Assembly (NCBI GenBank): GCA_023402845.1
Contig: JAEYFP010000011.1
Coordinates: 15,334 to 79,333, forward strand
Reading direction: 5' to 3'
Length of the DNA stretch: 64,000 bases
Source of the DNA: Bacillota bacterium
GTDB lineage: Bacteria > Bacillota > Clostridia > Lachnospirales > Lachnospiraceae
Shown here one piece after another: positions 17,616 through 27,078 of this stretch. Within the stretch, counting starts at the first letter, position 1. The number at the start of each line of letters is the position of its first letter. Under the pieces are notes generated by a model, which was not told the origin of the DNA, did no database searches, and was given only the letters and a program-made list of their open reading frames with translations. The position numbers and the translations under genes are program-made.

Positions 17616-18448
17616 CTTTTTCTCTCCTTTAATATTTTTTCTATATCCATGAGTGTCCTCGGATATTCCTTCACAGCACCGGTCAGCCCTTCACGCTCCA
17701 TCATTTCAAACACCTGCAGAAGGACGGGTTTGACCAGATTAGTCTTTTTCAATAGTTCCGAATTCTGAAAAATCTCCGGCGCATTCCCGTCCGCAAGCAG
17801 CCGTCCCTCCCAAAAAACCAGAATGCGGTCCGCAAACCGGTATGCAAAATCCACATCATGTGTGGACAGCAGGATTGTCTTCCCCTCCCGTTTTAACTCG
17901 CCTAAAATAGTTTCCAGCATTTCTGCATGGACCGGATCTAAGGAGGAGGTCGGCTCGTCAAAAATAATAATCTCAGATTCCATCGCCAGAATATCCGCAA
18001 TAGTGACCCTCTTTTTCTCCCCGCCGCTCAAATAATGGGGCGGACGCCCCGCCATCGTCTGCAGCTTCATCCGCTCAATGGCCCTTTCCGTCCGGCTTTC
18101 CACTTCCTCCCGCGGAAGCTTTAAATTCAGGGGCCCGAAGGCTATCTCCGCTTTTACCGTAGAGGCAATTATTTGACTGTCGGCATCCTGAAACACAATA
18201 CCTACACTTTTTCTTAACTTGTTCCGCGTCTTTTTTTCTATTTTTTCGCCGTGCAGATAGACCGCGCCCGAGGCAGGCTCCCGCACACCGTTCAAATTCA
18301 AAAAAAAGGTGGACTTTCCGGCGCCGTTAGCTCCCAGTACCGCAATTTTTTCATGTTTATGTATGGCTACCGATATTTGATTCAGTGCCGGTACCCCCTC
18401 CTCATAGAAAAAGGACAGGCTCTCGGTCCTCAGTAATTCATCTTCCAT
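17612..18448 (-). CDS. cbiO: Cobalt ECF transporter ATPase CbiO
   Basis: A 278-residue ABC ATPase. Walker A GANGAGKSTFFLN near residues 37-49, signature LSGGEKKRVTIADIL near 141, Walker B EIIIFDEPTSSLDP. A start at 18448 (MEDELLRTE) is preceded by GAGGGAG; upstream in-frame codons run into the cbiQ region. It overlaps cbiM by 4 bases. It energises the CbiMNQ complex. Confidence 0.93.
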   Translation of the reverse strand: MEDELLRTESLSFFYEEGVPALNQISVAIHKHEKIAVLGANGAGKSTFFLNLNGVREPASGAVYLHGEKIEKKTRNKLRKSVGIVFQDADSQIIASTVKAEIAFGPLNLKLPREEVESRTERAIERMKLQTMAGRPPHYLSGGEKKRVTIADILAMESEIIIFDEPTSSLDPVHAEMLETILGELKREGKTILLSTHDVDFAYRFADRILVFWEGRLLADGNAPEIFQNSELLKKTNLVKPVLLQVFEMMEREGLTGAVKEYPRTLMDIEKILKERKR

Positions 18449-18486
18449 TGTTTCATCGCTCCCTCTGTCTATTATGAAATTGATAC

Positions 18487-19263
18487 TCAAAGCAAGAGCA
18501 TCCACCCGCTCAAAGCCGCATAGAGAAGCCCGATGAACACCGCTCCGGCCGGCAGTTTTCTCTGCTCCTCCCAGAACAGGCAGCTTCCGTCATAACCCCG
18601 CGATTCCAAAGCGTCATAGTAATCCTGTGCCCGGCTCATTGACATGATCAGCAAATTTGCCATTTCGGCTCCAAATACCCGAATCGCCGTCCTGCCGTCC
18701 TGATAGCCAAGCCTGGAGCGCACCGCATCCTTCTGCCGATGATTGATATCAAGCAGTACAAAAATATACCGGTAAATAAAATGCATCAGCTCCAGCACGA
18801 GGTTGGGTACGTGCAGCCTGCGAAACACACCGATGATCTCACCCATAGGCGTCGAAAGTGTCAGCAGGTACATACAGCTCACCGCGCCGAACGCTTTTAG
18901 GCTGACCCCAAGCGACCGATACAAGCTTTCTCTTGTCACATAGAGATTGGAGGAAAATACCGGTACGGAAAAGATGCTGTCCGTGCCCGTCCCGAATTGG
19001 ATCAAAATTGCAAGCCCGCCCGTTAAAATGAATGCCGCCGGAATAAACAGAAGCCGGATGTAGTCCCTTGCTTTCACTTTGCCAAGAATGCACGATACAC
19101 CCCCCATAAACAGTGCCGTCATCACAGAAAGCGGAACGGAATCCGCCGCAACGACAAGAAGCAGGGCGGATATCGCAAGCAGTACCTTATAGGTTACATT
19201 CCACTCCTTTAAGCCCGATGCATAGGCATAATAGTCAATTGAAACATGTGTGTGTTTTTCCAT
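18487..19263 (-). CDS. cbiQ: Cobalt ECF transporter transmembrane component CbiQ
   Basis: A 258-residue T-component. The start at MEKHTHVSIDYYAY fits CbiQ, which begins just before its IDYYA-like motif; the longer open frame upstream is the antisense-free end of cbiA. Coupling motifs SRAQDYYDALESRGYDG near residues 208-224 are the conserved A-R-G helices that contact CbiO. Five or so hydrophobic segments. It overlaps cbiA by 29 bases. Confidence 0.93.
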   Translation of the reverse strand: MEKHTHVSIDYYAYASGLKEWNVTYKVLLAISALLLVVAADSVPLSVMTALFMGGVSCILGKVKARDYIRLLFIPAAFILTGGLAILIQFGTGTDSIFSVPVFSSNLYVTRESLYRSLGVSLKAFGAVSCMYLLTLSTPMGEIIGVFRRLHVPNLVLELMHFIYRYIFVLLDINHRQKDAVRSRLGYQDGRTAIRVFGAEMANLLIMSMSRAQDYYDALESRGYDGSCLFWEEQRKLPAGAVFIGLLYAALSGWMLLL

Positions 19264-20626
19264 AGCCTGCGGCCCTTTCCATGAAATAGCGTGCATATGC
19301 CGGATTTGAATAATAATACAAGTGCGGAAATCCCAGCCAGCAGTTTTTCGATTCGTGCACGCATTCCCAGCGCTTCCCGGATACCGGCTTGACAGCGATA
19401 CAGTCCTGTCCGTTATCGGTGCTGTCAAAATAATGGAATTCGTGCCCCTTGATGCGGTCTCCACGCCCTAAAAAATTAGCTTTTTTCTCTTCAAGCTCCA
19501 TATAACCAAACCGCACCGGCCTTCCGAGAGAACGGCAGCTTCCCTTGACGGCTCCCGCCATCAAAAATGTGTTTCCCTTGGCCGTCTGCAATTCCTTATG
19601 CAGATACAAGAACCCGCCGCATTCCGCTATCACAGGCATTTCTTCTGAAACAGCCTTTGCTATCATTTGCTTCATCAGCACATTACCGCTTAATTCCCCC
19701 GCATATAATTCAGGATAGCCGCCCCCCAAAAGCAGTCCGCAAAGTCCCTTGGGAAGCATATGATCCTTAAGCGGAGAAAACGGAACTAGCTCAGCGCCCA
19801 GTCTTTTAAGCAGACGCAGATTATCTTCATAATAAAAGCAAAACGCTTCGTCAACAGCAATACCGATCGGCACCCTGCTGCCGGGAGCATCATTCAAAAG
19901 CAGCAAGGAATCCGATTCATCCGGCAGATCCCAATCCCCCGCTTCCTTTGCAATCCGCAGTATCAGTTCAAGATCCACCGTATTTTTTACCGTTTGGGCA
20001 AGTGTCTGCAATTTTCTCTGTAAATCCGTAATTTCTGACGGAAGCATCAGCCCGAGATGCCTGCTTTCAATACCGATCTCCTTTAACTCCGGTATAAAGC
20101 CAAGCACTCTGATATGAAGATCCGCTTCTATTTCCGGTTTGATCAGCTCATAAAACGACTGACTTATGCGGTTTAAGAGTACACCCTGTATCAGCCCCCG
20201 CGTATCGTATTGTAAAAAACCAGAAATAAGCGGCAGCAGCGAGCGTCCCGCTCCGCGCGCATTGATAACAAGAATTACCGGCGCATCTAAAATTTCCGCC
20301 AAATGATACGAAGAGGCTTCCTCACGAATTCCTAAAAGCCCGTCAAACAGCCCCATTACTCCTTCTATGAGCGCGATGTCTTTTCCGTTTGCATCCTCTG
20401 AAAAAAGCGCACGCGTCAGTTCCTTGCCGGTAAAAAACGGGTCCAGATTTTTTGACGGAATGCCCAGCACCCTTTTATGAAACATCGGGTCGATAAAATC
20501 CGGACCGCATTTAAACGAAACTGCCTGTTCTCCCGCATCGGCAAATGCCTGCAGCAGGGCACAGGTGATCATTGTTTTTCCGCTGCCGCTTCCCGGGGCA
20601 GCAATCATGATTCTGGGGATACGCAT
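19235..20626 (-). CDS. cbiA: Cobyrinate a,c-diamide synthase
   Basis: CbiA amidates the a and c carboxylates of cobyrinate using ATP and glutamine. The 463-residue protein has an N-terminal dethiobiotin synthetase-like domain (PGSGSGKTMITCALL, residues 11-25; CGPDFIDPMFH) and a C-terminal class I glutamine amidotransferase-like domain with GLLLGGGYPELYA and the nucleophile region IAECGGFLYL. A final KGHEFHYF provides the triad histidine. AGGAGGAG precedes the ATG. It overlaps the cbiJET gene by 22 bases. Confidence 0.95.
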   Translation of the reverse strand: MRIPRIMIAAPGSGSGKTMITCALLQAFADAGEQAVSFKCGPDFIDPMFHKRVLGIPSKNLDPFFTGKELTRALFSEDANGKDIALIEGVMGLFDGLLGIREEASSYHLAEILDAPVILVINARGAGRSLLPLISGFLQYDTRGLIQGVLLNRISQSFYELIKPEIEADLHIRVLGFIPELKEIGIESRHLGLMLPSEITDLQRKLQTLAQTVKNTVDLELILRIAKEAGDWDLPDESDSLLLLNDAPGSRVPIGIAVDEAFCFYYEDNLRLLKRLGAELVPFSPLKDHMLPKGLCGLLLGGGYPELYAGELSGNVLMKQMIAKAVSEEMPVIAECGGFLYLHKELQTAKGNTFLMAGAVKGSCRSLGRPVRFGYMELEEKKANFLGRGDRIKGHEFHYFDSTDNGQDCIAVKPVSGKRWECVHESKNCWLGFPHLYYYSNPAYARYFMERAAGYGKTHTCFN

Positions 20627-22683
20627 GTTGTCTCCTCCTCATGCCTACTTAACTCAAACGAGAAAATAAATACAGGATTTTCTGCCTGCATCAGATGATA
20701 GCCGCCGGCCTTTTTGGACCGGGCAAACTGTACCTGTACAAACTCCTCTTTTTCCGCCGGAAATTCCTTCAGCAGCTTTATCATGCTGCCGACCGTCTCG
20801 AGCGTTACCGCATTCATTACAATCCGCACGGTTCCGGTTCCCCGGGAGAGTGCCTGTAAAATCTCCTTTATTCGTCCGCCGTTTCCTCCTATAAATACAT
20901 GAGAGGGTGCGGGGAGCTCTTTCAGTCCCTCCGGTGCCTCGGCCTTCACGATTTTAACATTCCATGCCTGAAGCTTCTCACGGTTATTTTGAATCAGCTC
21001 AACTGCCTCCGGATTTCTTTCAATCGCATAAACAGTAACCTCTCGGGACAAAAGCGCGCACTCCAAGGCGACAGAGCCTGTTCCGCTTCCGATGTCATAC
21101 AGAACGGCTTCCCTCGTCAGCTTCAGCTTGCAAATGGAAATATCACGCACCTCCTCCTTTGTCATCGGAACAGCGGCACGCAGAAACGCTCCATCCGGCA
21201 TCCCGTGCGTCAGCAGCTTAGGCAGCAGCACCTTCTCATTCATAATAAAGCAGCAATATAATCCTTCTCTTTTTAACTCCATGCATTCCTGCGGTGTCAG
21301 CATCCGGATTTCCTCTTCCGGATATGAAAGCTGATAGCCTGTGATCACACCGGCCTGCATAAGGCCCTGCTCACAGAGCAATGCACCGATGCTGTTCAGA
21401 TCTGAAACATTTGAAACAAGGACAAAGGTCTTTGGACTGCTCTGCACAGTCTTTAACAGGTCGGCCTTTCTTCCGTGCAGGCTCACGACGGCCGCATCAC
21501 CATAATCGATTCCTGCCTTTGCTGCCAGATAAGACATCGAGGAGATGCCCGGCAGCAGACTGATTTCCCATTTGGGACGGTGTGTTTCCATTTCCTGCTT
21601 CAGCCTCGCATACAGCTTCTTTGCACCGCTGTAAAATCCCGTGTCTCCCGAAAACAGAACCGCAGCATGCTCCTCCTTTATTAAAGATCCCGACAGTTCC
21701 ATCAGCTTAGGCAGGATTTCCTCCGGTAAATAGTACGGCTCGCATTGTTTTTTTCCTTTGAAGCCATCAAGCAGACGTTTTGCTCCAAAAACCACCCCGG
21801 CCTGTTCAAGCCTTTCCTTTGCCTCCCCTGTTAAAAGCCTTTCCTGTCCCACCCCCATTCCTATGAGAGAAATATGCAGCTTCGGCTGCGGTGTCCGCCA
21901 GGTTTCCATCCCAGCCAGCTCGCAAACCCGTTTCAGTGTTTCCTTGAGCGTCAGCCCGGCTGCTCCTTTTTCCGGATTTCCGATCACAAATACTGTCGCA
22001 CCCACATTTGACGCCGCCTCAATTTTTTCGGCAAAACCGCCCGCCGCACCGCTTTCCTTCGTGACCAGACAGGAAATCTGAAACTGCGCTAACAGTGCTT
22101 CGTTCATTTGTGCGGAAAACGGACCCTGCATGGCAATGATCTGCTTTCCGCAAATCCCATGCTTCTCGCAGAGCGCAAGACTCTCCCTGCTCGGCAGCAC
22201 CCGCACGTACAGCCTGTCTGTTAACTCTTTTGTACAAAAAGCGTTCAGTTCCTTACTGCCGGTTGTGAGCAGAATGTTTCCCTCTGTTTTTGAAAGCCCG
22301 GCTGCACAGGAGGACGCATCTGTAAACCACTGAAGCCTTACTTCCTTTCCGGCATCGTAATCCGTATCCCGTTTCAGTCTGAGATACGGGATTTCGGTTT
22401 CTTGAATACTTTCCCTGATATTTTCGGATACGACCGCTGCGAACGGATGTGTCGCATCCACGACGGCAAGGAAGTCTTCTGTTCCGGTAAGTGCCCGCAT
22501 CTGCCCGACATCCATCCTTCCGGGATGAAGCCGCAGTCCCTCTCTTCCTTTCAGCACCGTTTCCCCGTATTCCGTTGCCACACAGACAGTGCAGGAAATA
22601 CCGGCATCGCACAATTGCTCTGCGAGCAGCCTTCCCTCCGTCGTCCCTCCATAAATTAAAACCGGTCTGTTAACATTGCTCAA
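20605..22683 (-). CDS. Fused CbiJ-CbiE-CbiT: cobalt-precorrin-6A reductase / precorrin-7 C5- and C15-methyltransferase
   Basis: A 692-residue three-domain fusion. Residues 1-260 are CbiJ/CobK, the NAD(P)H-dependent precorrin-6A reductase (LIYGGTTEGRLLAEQL; DATHPFA). Residues about 268-465 are the CbiE tetrapyrrole methylase (ISLIGMGVGQERLLTGEA; SGDTGFYSGAKKL). Residues about 475-692 are CbiT, a Rossmann methyltransferase/decarboxylase (LYDIGSGTGSVALECALL; HVFIGGNGG). CbiE-CbiT fusion (CobL) is known; attachment of CbiJ makes one chain for three consecutive steps. The start is a TTG at 22683 with AGAGGG upstream, overlapping the end of cbiH. Confidence 0.93.
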   Translation of the reverse strand: MSNVNRPVLIYGGTTEGRLLAEQLCDAGISCTVCVATEYGETVLKGREGLRLHPGRMDVGQMRALTGTEDFLAVVDATHPFAAVVSENIRESIQETEIPYLRLKRDTDYDAGKEVRLQWFTDASSCAAGLSKTEGNILLTTGSKELNAFCTKELTDRLYVRVLPSRESLALCEKHGICGKQIIAMQGPFSAQMNEALLAQFQISCLVTKESGAAGGFAEKIEAASNVGATVFVIGNPEKGAAGLTLKETLKRVCELAGMETWRTPQPKLHISLIGMGVGQERLLTGEAKERLEQAGVVFGAKRLLDGFKGKKQCEPYYLPEEILPKLMELSGSLIKEEHAAVLFSGDTGFYSGAKKLYARLKQEMETHRPKWEISLLPGISSMSYLAAKAGIDYGDAAVVSLHGRKADLLKTVQSSPKTFVLVSNVSDLNSIGALLCEQGLMQAGVITGYQLSYPEEEIRMLTPQECMELKREGLYCCFIMNEKVLLPKLLTHGMPDGAFLRAAVPMTKEEVRDISICKLKLTREAVLYDIGSGTGSVALECALLSREVTVYAIERNPEAVELIQNNREKLQAWNVKIVKAEAPEGLKELPAPSHVFIGGNGGRIKEILQALSRGTGTVRIVMNAVTLETVGSMIKLLKEFPAEKEEFVQVQFARSKKAGGYHLMQAENPVFIFSFELSRHEEETTCVSPES

Positions 22684-23410
22684 TTTGATACCCTCTGCTT
22701 GTAATCAGCTTTCCGTTTATGATCTTAGTTTTGGAATTCCCTACAAAAACTGTCGTAAACATATTCACCTGCTTTTCCCGCAGCTCACCGAGCGTACAGG
22801 TTACCGCCTTCGTACTGGAACGTCCGATATTTTCTACATACCCGCAGGCCCTGTCCCTGCCCGCACCCTCCAGAAGAATCGTGCAGGCACGTTTCAAATA
22901 ATCCGCACGTTTTCTGCTTGACGGATTATACAGCGCAATACAGAAATCTCCTTCTATTGCGGCGCGCAGTCTTTTTTCTATCAGTTCCCAAGGCGTCAGC
23001 AGATCGCTTAGACTGATTACACAATAATCATGGTTCAGAGGCGCACCCAAAACCGCGGCACCGCTGTTTGCCGCCGTGATGCCGGCAATGACCGTCACCT
23101 CACAGTCCGGGTGATGTTCTCCGATTTCATACATCAGCGAGGCAAGCCCGTAAACACCTGCGTCCCCGCTGCAGACTAAGGCTGTTCGTTTTCCCTTGCC
23201 TGCTTCCTCAAAACATAACCGGCACCGCTCTGCTTCCTTGCGCATCGGTGTCGTAATGAGTTCCTTTTTTTTAAAACGTTCCGGCAAAAGCGCAATATAA
23301 ACCGGATAACCGACGATTACGTCACATTCCTCCAAAGCCTCCAGAGCCTGCACACTCATCATTTCTTCCATTCCCGGCCCGATTCCTATTACAGTTATTT
23401 TCTGTTTCAT
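22670..23410 (-). CDS. cbiH: Cobalt-precorrin-3 C17-methyltransferase
   Basis: CbiH (CobJ family) methylates C17 and drives ring contraction. The 246-residue protein starts MKQKITVIGIGPGMEEMMS and has VCSGDAGVYGLASLMYE near residues 74-90 and LYNPSSRKR, the family's third motif. The start at 23410 follows GGAGCG; it lies inside the last 89 bases of the cbiG frame. No ferredoxin-like C-terminal extension is seen. Confidence 0.94.
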   Translation of the reverse strand: MKQKITVIGIGPGMEEMMSVQALEALEECDVIVGYPVYIALLPERFKKKELITTPMRKEAERCRLCFEEAGKGKRTALVCSGDAGVYGLASLMYEIGEHHPDCEVTVIAGITAANSGAAVLGAPLNHDYCVISLSDLLTPWELIEKRLRAAIEGDFCIALYNPSSRKRADYLKRACTILLEGAGRDRACGYVENIGRSSTKAVTCTLGELREKQVNMFTTVFVGNSKTKIINGKLITSRGYQIEQC

Positions 23411-24467
23411 CAAAAAACACGCTCCATTTTTTTTCTGCGGCTGCAATCGTGATTCCGTTTCCCGCCTGCTTTTTTAAAATAATTCTGCCGCCCGGCCCGC
23501 AGGCCGCCATCGCCGCCCGCTCGCAAACATTCCCGACTCCGGTCTGTTCCCGCACAAACTCGGAAACAGAGTAATCGCCCTCCAACCGGCACAGTTCCTC
23601 TCCTGAAAAAGTATAAAACGGAAGGCCGAGCGTTTCAGCTAACTCAATCAACCCCGGTTCTTCCTTTTTGATAGAAATCGATGCAATGCCCGCTACCGCC
23701 TCAAGCGGGAGGCCGTGTTCCTCCAATTGCGCTTTTACGGCCTGCTCAAGCTCCTTTGCACTTTTTCCTTTTTTGCATCCGATCCCCAGCAGCAGTGCTC
23801 TTGGATAAAGCCGCAGCAGTGCTTTTATTTTCCTGTTCCGATGAGGCGAAACCAGAATAGAAACCACATCAGCTTCGTTTGCACCGTCCCGATTCAAATA
23901 CGTCAGCTCATCGGGAAGGCTTCCTTCATATTCCCCGTCAATCCAAATCGTTACCTGTTTACCGCCGAGCAGAGCGGAAGACACCTGTTTGATTCCTTCT
24001 TTTGGGTAAACGGCAAGGTTATTTTTCCTTGCGAAGACATCTACAGAAAACAGGCCGTTTATATCCGTTGCGGTCGTCGTGACACATACCGCACCTTTCC
24101 TGTCCGCAAGCAGCGCGGCAAGTTCATTCGCGCCTCCGAAATGCCCCGAAAGCACAGGAATGACAAACTTTCCCTTCTCATCCATAACAAGCACGGGAAC
24201 GTCGGTCAGCTTATCTTTCAAATGCGGGGCAATCGCACGCACGGCAATCCCAAGAGCGCCGATAAACAGCATCGCCCTGCCTTGTTCAAACTGTTTTCCT
24301 GTCCAGCCGGAAATACTTTCATTCAAAACTCCGATTCCTTCTTCCGGCTCCCTCCAGTCCGCGGATTTACAATAAAGCCTGACGGTCAGCTCAGACACCG
24401 TTAAGCTTCGGATTTCTTTTGCCAGCTCTCTGCCGCCGCCTGTAAAGCAGATGATACTCAGTTCCAT
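23322..24467 (-). CDS. cbiG: Cobalt-precorrin-5A hydrolase
   Basis: CbiG opens the delta-lactone of cobalt-precorrin-5A and releases acetaldehyde. The 381-residue protein has the central domain (MLFIGALGIAVRAIAPHLKDK, GKFVIPVLSGHFGGANELA) and the C-terminal domain (LLLGIGCKKGKSAKELEQAV; NVCERAAMAACG). The frame continues about 30 codons into cbiH; that tail (DETENNCNRNRAGNGRNDE) looks like an out-of-frame reading of the cbiH N-terminus, so the usual stop may have been lost. AAGGAG precedes the ATG. Confidence 0.93.
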   Translation of the reverse strand: MELSIICFTGGGRELAKEIRSLTVSELTVRLYCKSADWREPEEGIGVLNESISGWTGKQFEQGRAMLFIGALGIAVRAIAPHLKDKLTDVPVLVMDEKGKFVIPVLSGHFGGANELAALLADRKGAVCVTTTATDINGLFSVDVFARKNNLAVYPKEGIKQVSSALLGGKQVTIWIDGEYEGSLPDELTYLNRDGANEADVVSILVSPHRNRKIKALLRLYPRALLLGIGCKKGKSAKELEQAVKAQLEEHGLPLEAVAGIASISIKKEEPGLIELAETLGLPFYTFSGEELCRLEGDYSVSEFVREQTGVGNVCERAAMAACGPGGRIILKKQAGNGITIAAAEKKWSVFFDETENNCNRNRAGNGRNDECAGSGGFGGM

Positions 24468-24481
24468 ATGATTCTCCTTGT

Positions 24482-25237
24482 TTACAGCGGTTTCCTGTAC
24501 TCCGTTTCAAACTCGGGCGCATACAGCCTGGACTCCCGGTAATGCTGAGGAGAAAGTGCATCGCCCACAATGACAAGGGCCGTCTTTTGAATCCCGTTTT
24601 GCAGCGCTGTCTCATTCAGTGTATCCACGGTGCAAAGATATTTTTTTTCATCCGGCCATGTCGCCTTATAGACGATCGCAGCGGGGGTGTCCTTCGGATA
24701 GCCGCCTTTGATCAGCCTAGCGCTAAGCTCCTCAAGCATGCCTGCACTTAAATAAATAGCCATTGAAGCTCCGTGTGCGGCAAAGCCTTCGATACTTTCC
24801 CGTTCGGGAACGGAGGTTCTTCCTTCCATCCGCGTGATGATCAGACTTTGAGAAACCTCCGGCAGCGTATATTCCAGGTTCAGGGAGGCCGCCGCGCCGA
24901 AGCACGCGCTGACGCCGGGACAGCTTTCGTACGCAATTCCAAGCAGATCCAGACGGTCCATTTGTTCACGCACCGCTCCGTAAATGCTCGGATCTCCCGT
25001 ATGGAGCCTGACCGTCGTCTTTCCTTCGGTTTGCGCCTGTTCCATAACCTTAATCACCTCGTCCAGCGTCATCAGGGCGCTGTTGTACGTCTGTACCGTT
25101 CCCCTTGCATAGTCCAAAAGCGCGGGATTGACAAGCGATCCGGCATAAATTACCACATCTGCTTTTTCAAGCAGCCGCATCCCCCTCACCGTAATCAGAT
25201 CCACCGCCCCGGTGCCCGCTCCTACAAAATAAACCAT
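24482..25237 (-). CDS. cbiF: Cobalt-precorrin-4 C11-methyltransferase
   Basis: CbiF (CobM family) methylates C11. The 251-residue protein starts MVYFVGAGTGAVDLITVRG, contains VIYAGSLVNPALLDYA near residues 34-49 and RLHTGDPSIYGAVREQMD near 97-114, then TRMEGRTSVPERES, all diagnostic of CbiF. GAGGAAACG directly precedes the ATG. It lies between cbiD and cbiG, so three consecutive enzymes of the corrin ring steps are adjacent. Confidence 0.96.
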   Translation of the reverse strand: MVYFVGAGTGAVDLITVRGMRLLEKADVVIYAGSLVNPALLDYARGTVQTYNSALMTLDEVIKVMEQAQTEGKTTVRLHTGDPSIYGAVREQMDRLDLLGIAYESCPGVSACFGAAASLNLEYTLPEVSQSLIITRMEGRTSVPERESIEGFAAHGASMAIYLSAGMLEELSARLIKGGYPKDTPAAIVYKATWPDEKKYLCTVDTLNETALQNGIQKTALVIVGDALSPQHYRESRLYAPEFETEYRKPL

Positions 25238-25244
25238 CGTTTCC

Positions 25245-26366
25245 TCATTTCTGCGCTTTTTTAATTTCCTTTAAAAGCGCCTTTGCACCCGCACTCCCCG
25301 CAAGCTCTCCGAGCTCATTCGCATACATAATGCATTCGATTCTGATGCGTCCGGCAGCCTGTTTGTTCAGATAAAAACAGGTCTTTTCCATAACCTCCCG
25401 CATCGTTTCCTCTAATTTTCCTGCCGCAACAAGGAGGCGCGCCGCTTCCTCTGTCGTGACGCAGTCAAGAATTTCTCTTGCGTCGGATGCTGTGATCCCC
25501 GCCCTGATTCCTGCGGCGGCAAGCAGCTCCATCCGGCAGTCGCCTTCTTTAGAGTGTGTGTTCATGATACCTCCCGAAAGCTTGATGAGCTTTCCGATAT
25601 GCCCTGTCAGCAGCAGTTCGCGAAATCCCATTTCGGCAGCCATCGTAATCGTGTCGCCGATATAATTGCTGCATTTCACACTCTTATCCAAGTCATAACC
25701 ATAGGCGCGTTTCATAAAGTCCAGACCGTAGTTGCCGGGTGTCACCGCTGTGACTGTCATCCCCGATGCCCTGACGACATTCAGCTCTATTTTAATCGTA
25801 TCCAAAAGTGCCTGTGTGCTCATCGGCTCCACGATCCCCGTCGTTCCCAGAATCGAAATGCCTCCCGCAATCCCAAGCCTTGGATTGAACGTTTTCTTTG
25901 CCAGTACTTCTCCCTCCGGCACGAATACCGTGACCAGAAGACTTCCTTTAAAATCCGTCAGAGTACAGACTTCTGTCACTTCTTTCTCAATCATTTCCCG
26001 CGGTACACGGTTGATTGCCGCATTCCCGACCGGCTGGTCCAGACCGGGCTTTGTCACCCGTCCGACACCCGCTCCCCCTTCAATTTGTACGGCGGGCGCC
26101 GGCTCTTCCCTGTGTTTTGATTGTACGGATACACTGGCAAAGACAAGCGCGCCCGTCGTAATATCGGGATCATCTCCACCATCCTTTCGAATTGCACAGG
26201 AAACGTATTTTTCCGATCTTTGGATTTCCTCCAGCCTCGCGTGATACAAAATACCCTTTGGGGTCGTAATCGTTATTTCTTTCTTTTCTTTTCCGGTCAG
26301 CAGCATGTAGGCAGCAGCCTTTGCCGCAGCCGCCGCACAGCTTCCGGTCGTAAATCCGTACCGCAT
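25245..26366 (-). CDS. cbiD: Cobalt-precorrin-5B C1-methyltransferase
   Basis: CbiD methylates C1 in the anaerobic pathway. The 373-residue protein starts MRYGFTTGSCAAAAAKAAA, with DGGDDPDITTGA, AGGISILGTTGIVEPMS and LLTGHIGKLIKLSGGIMNTHS, all conserved. AAGAGGT lies 9 bases before this ATG; the GTG seven codons upstream is part of the binding site. It is 17 bases after cbiC. Confidence 0.96.
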   Translation of the reverse strand: MRYGFTTGSCAAAAAKAAAYMLLTGKEKKEITITTPKGILYHARLEEIQRSEKYVSCAIRKDGGDDPDITTGALVFASVSVQSKHREEPAPAVQIEGGAGVGRVTKPGLDQPVGNAAINRVPREMIEKEVTEVCTLTDFKGSLLVTVFVPEGEVLAKKTFNPRLGIAGGISILGTTGIVEPMSTQALLDTIKIELNVVRASGMTVTAVTPGNYGLDFMKRAYGYDLDKSVKCSNYIGDTITMAAEMGFRELLLTGHIGKLIKLSGGIMNTHSKEGDCRMELLAAAGIRAGITASDAREILDCVTTEEAARLLVAAGKLEETMREVMEKTCFYLNKQAAGRIRIECIMYANELGELAGSAGAKALLKEIKKAQK

Positions 26367-26383
26367 AAGATCAGTACCTCTTT

Positions 26384-27016
26384 TCACTTAAGCTCATAAA
26401 GGATTGCATTGCAGATTGCAGCGGCGATGCCGCTTCCGCCCTTTCTGCCCCGACTGACAATATAGGGAATATCAGTCTTTAAAATCAGTTCCTTAGCCGC
26501 CACAACATTCACAAACCCGACCGGGACCCCAATAATAAAATCCGGCCTGTACACTCCCGATTCGATCATCTCATATAACCGCACAAGTGCCGTCGGCGCA
26601 TTGCCGATCGCAAAAATGAGCGGTTTCTTTATTCCGGCAGCCGCTTCCATACTCACCGCCGCACGCGTCATCTGTCTCTCCTGTGCTTCCAGCGCTATTT
26701 TTTCTTCTGCCATGAAGCAATGTGCCTCTCCCCCAAACTGCGCCAGCTTCTTTTTATTAATACCGGAAAGCGCCATATTCGTATCGGTCACGATGTCCGC
26801 CCCTCCCGAAATCAGCGTCTTTGCCCGTTCTATCGCACCGGGTGAAAACGTGAGTGTGTGAGCATAATCAAAATCAGCGCTTGTATGAATCACACGTTTG
26901 ATGACAGGTGCCTGATCGTTCAAAAGAACGATCCCTTTTTCCTTCAGCTCCTCTTCAATGATCGCAAAGCTTCTTTTTTCAATTTCGCCCGGCAGCACAT
27001 ATTCCATTCCTTCCAT
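26384..27016 (-). CDS. cbiC: Cobalt-precorrin-8 methylmutase
   Basis: CbiC moves the C11 methyl to C12, giving cobyrinate. The 210-residue protein has the catalytic-histidine segment KRVIHTSADFDYAHTLTFSPGA near residues 40-60, then DTNMALSGINKKKL and IGVPVGFVNVVAAKE. The start at 27016 (MEGMEYVLPGEIEKRS) follows GGAAGG. It is upstream of cbiD. Confidence 0.95.
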   Translation of the reverse strand: MEGMEYVLPGEIEKRSFAIIEEELKEKGIVLLNDQAPVIKRVIHTSADFDYAHTLTFSPGAIERAKTLISGGADIVTDTNMALSGINKKKLAQFGGEAHCFMAEEKIALEAQERQMTRAAVSMEAAAGIKKPLIFAIGNAPTALVRLYEMIESGVYRPDFIIGVPVGFVNVVAAKELILKTDIPYIVSRGRKGGSGIAAAICNAILYELK

Positions 27017-27078
27017 TCTTCTCACCTTCCAAATTTATGATCACTTTCCCTGCACTCACAACACTTGCCTGCTTCCTC

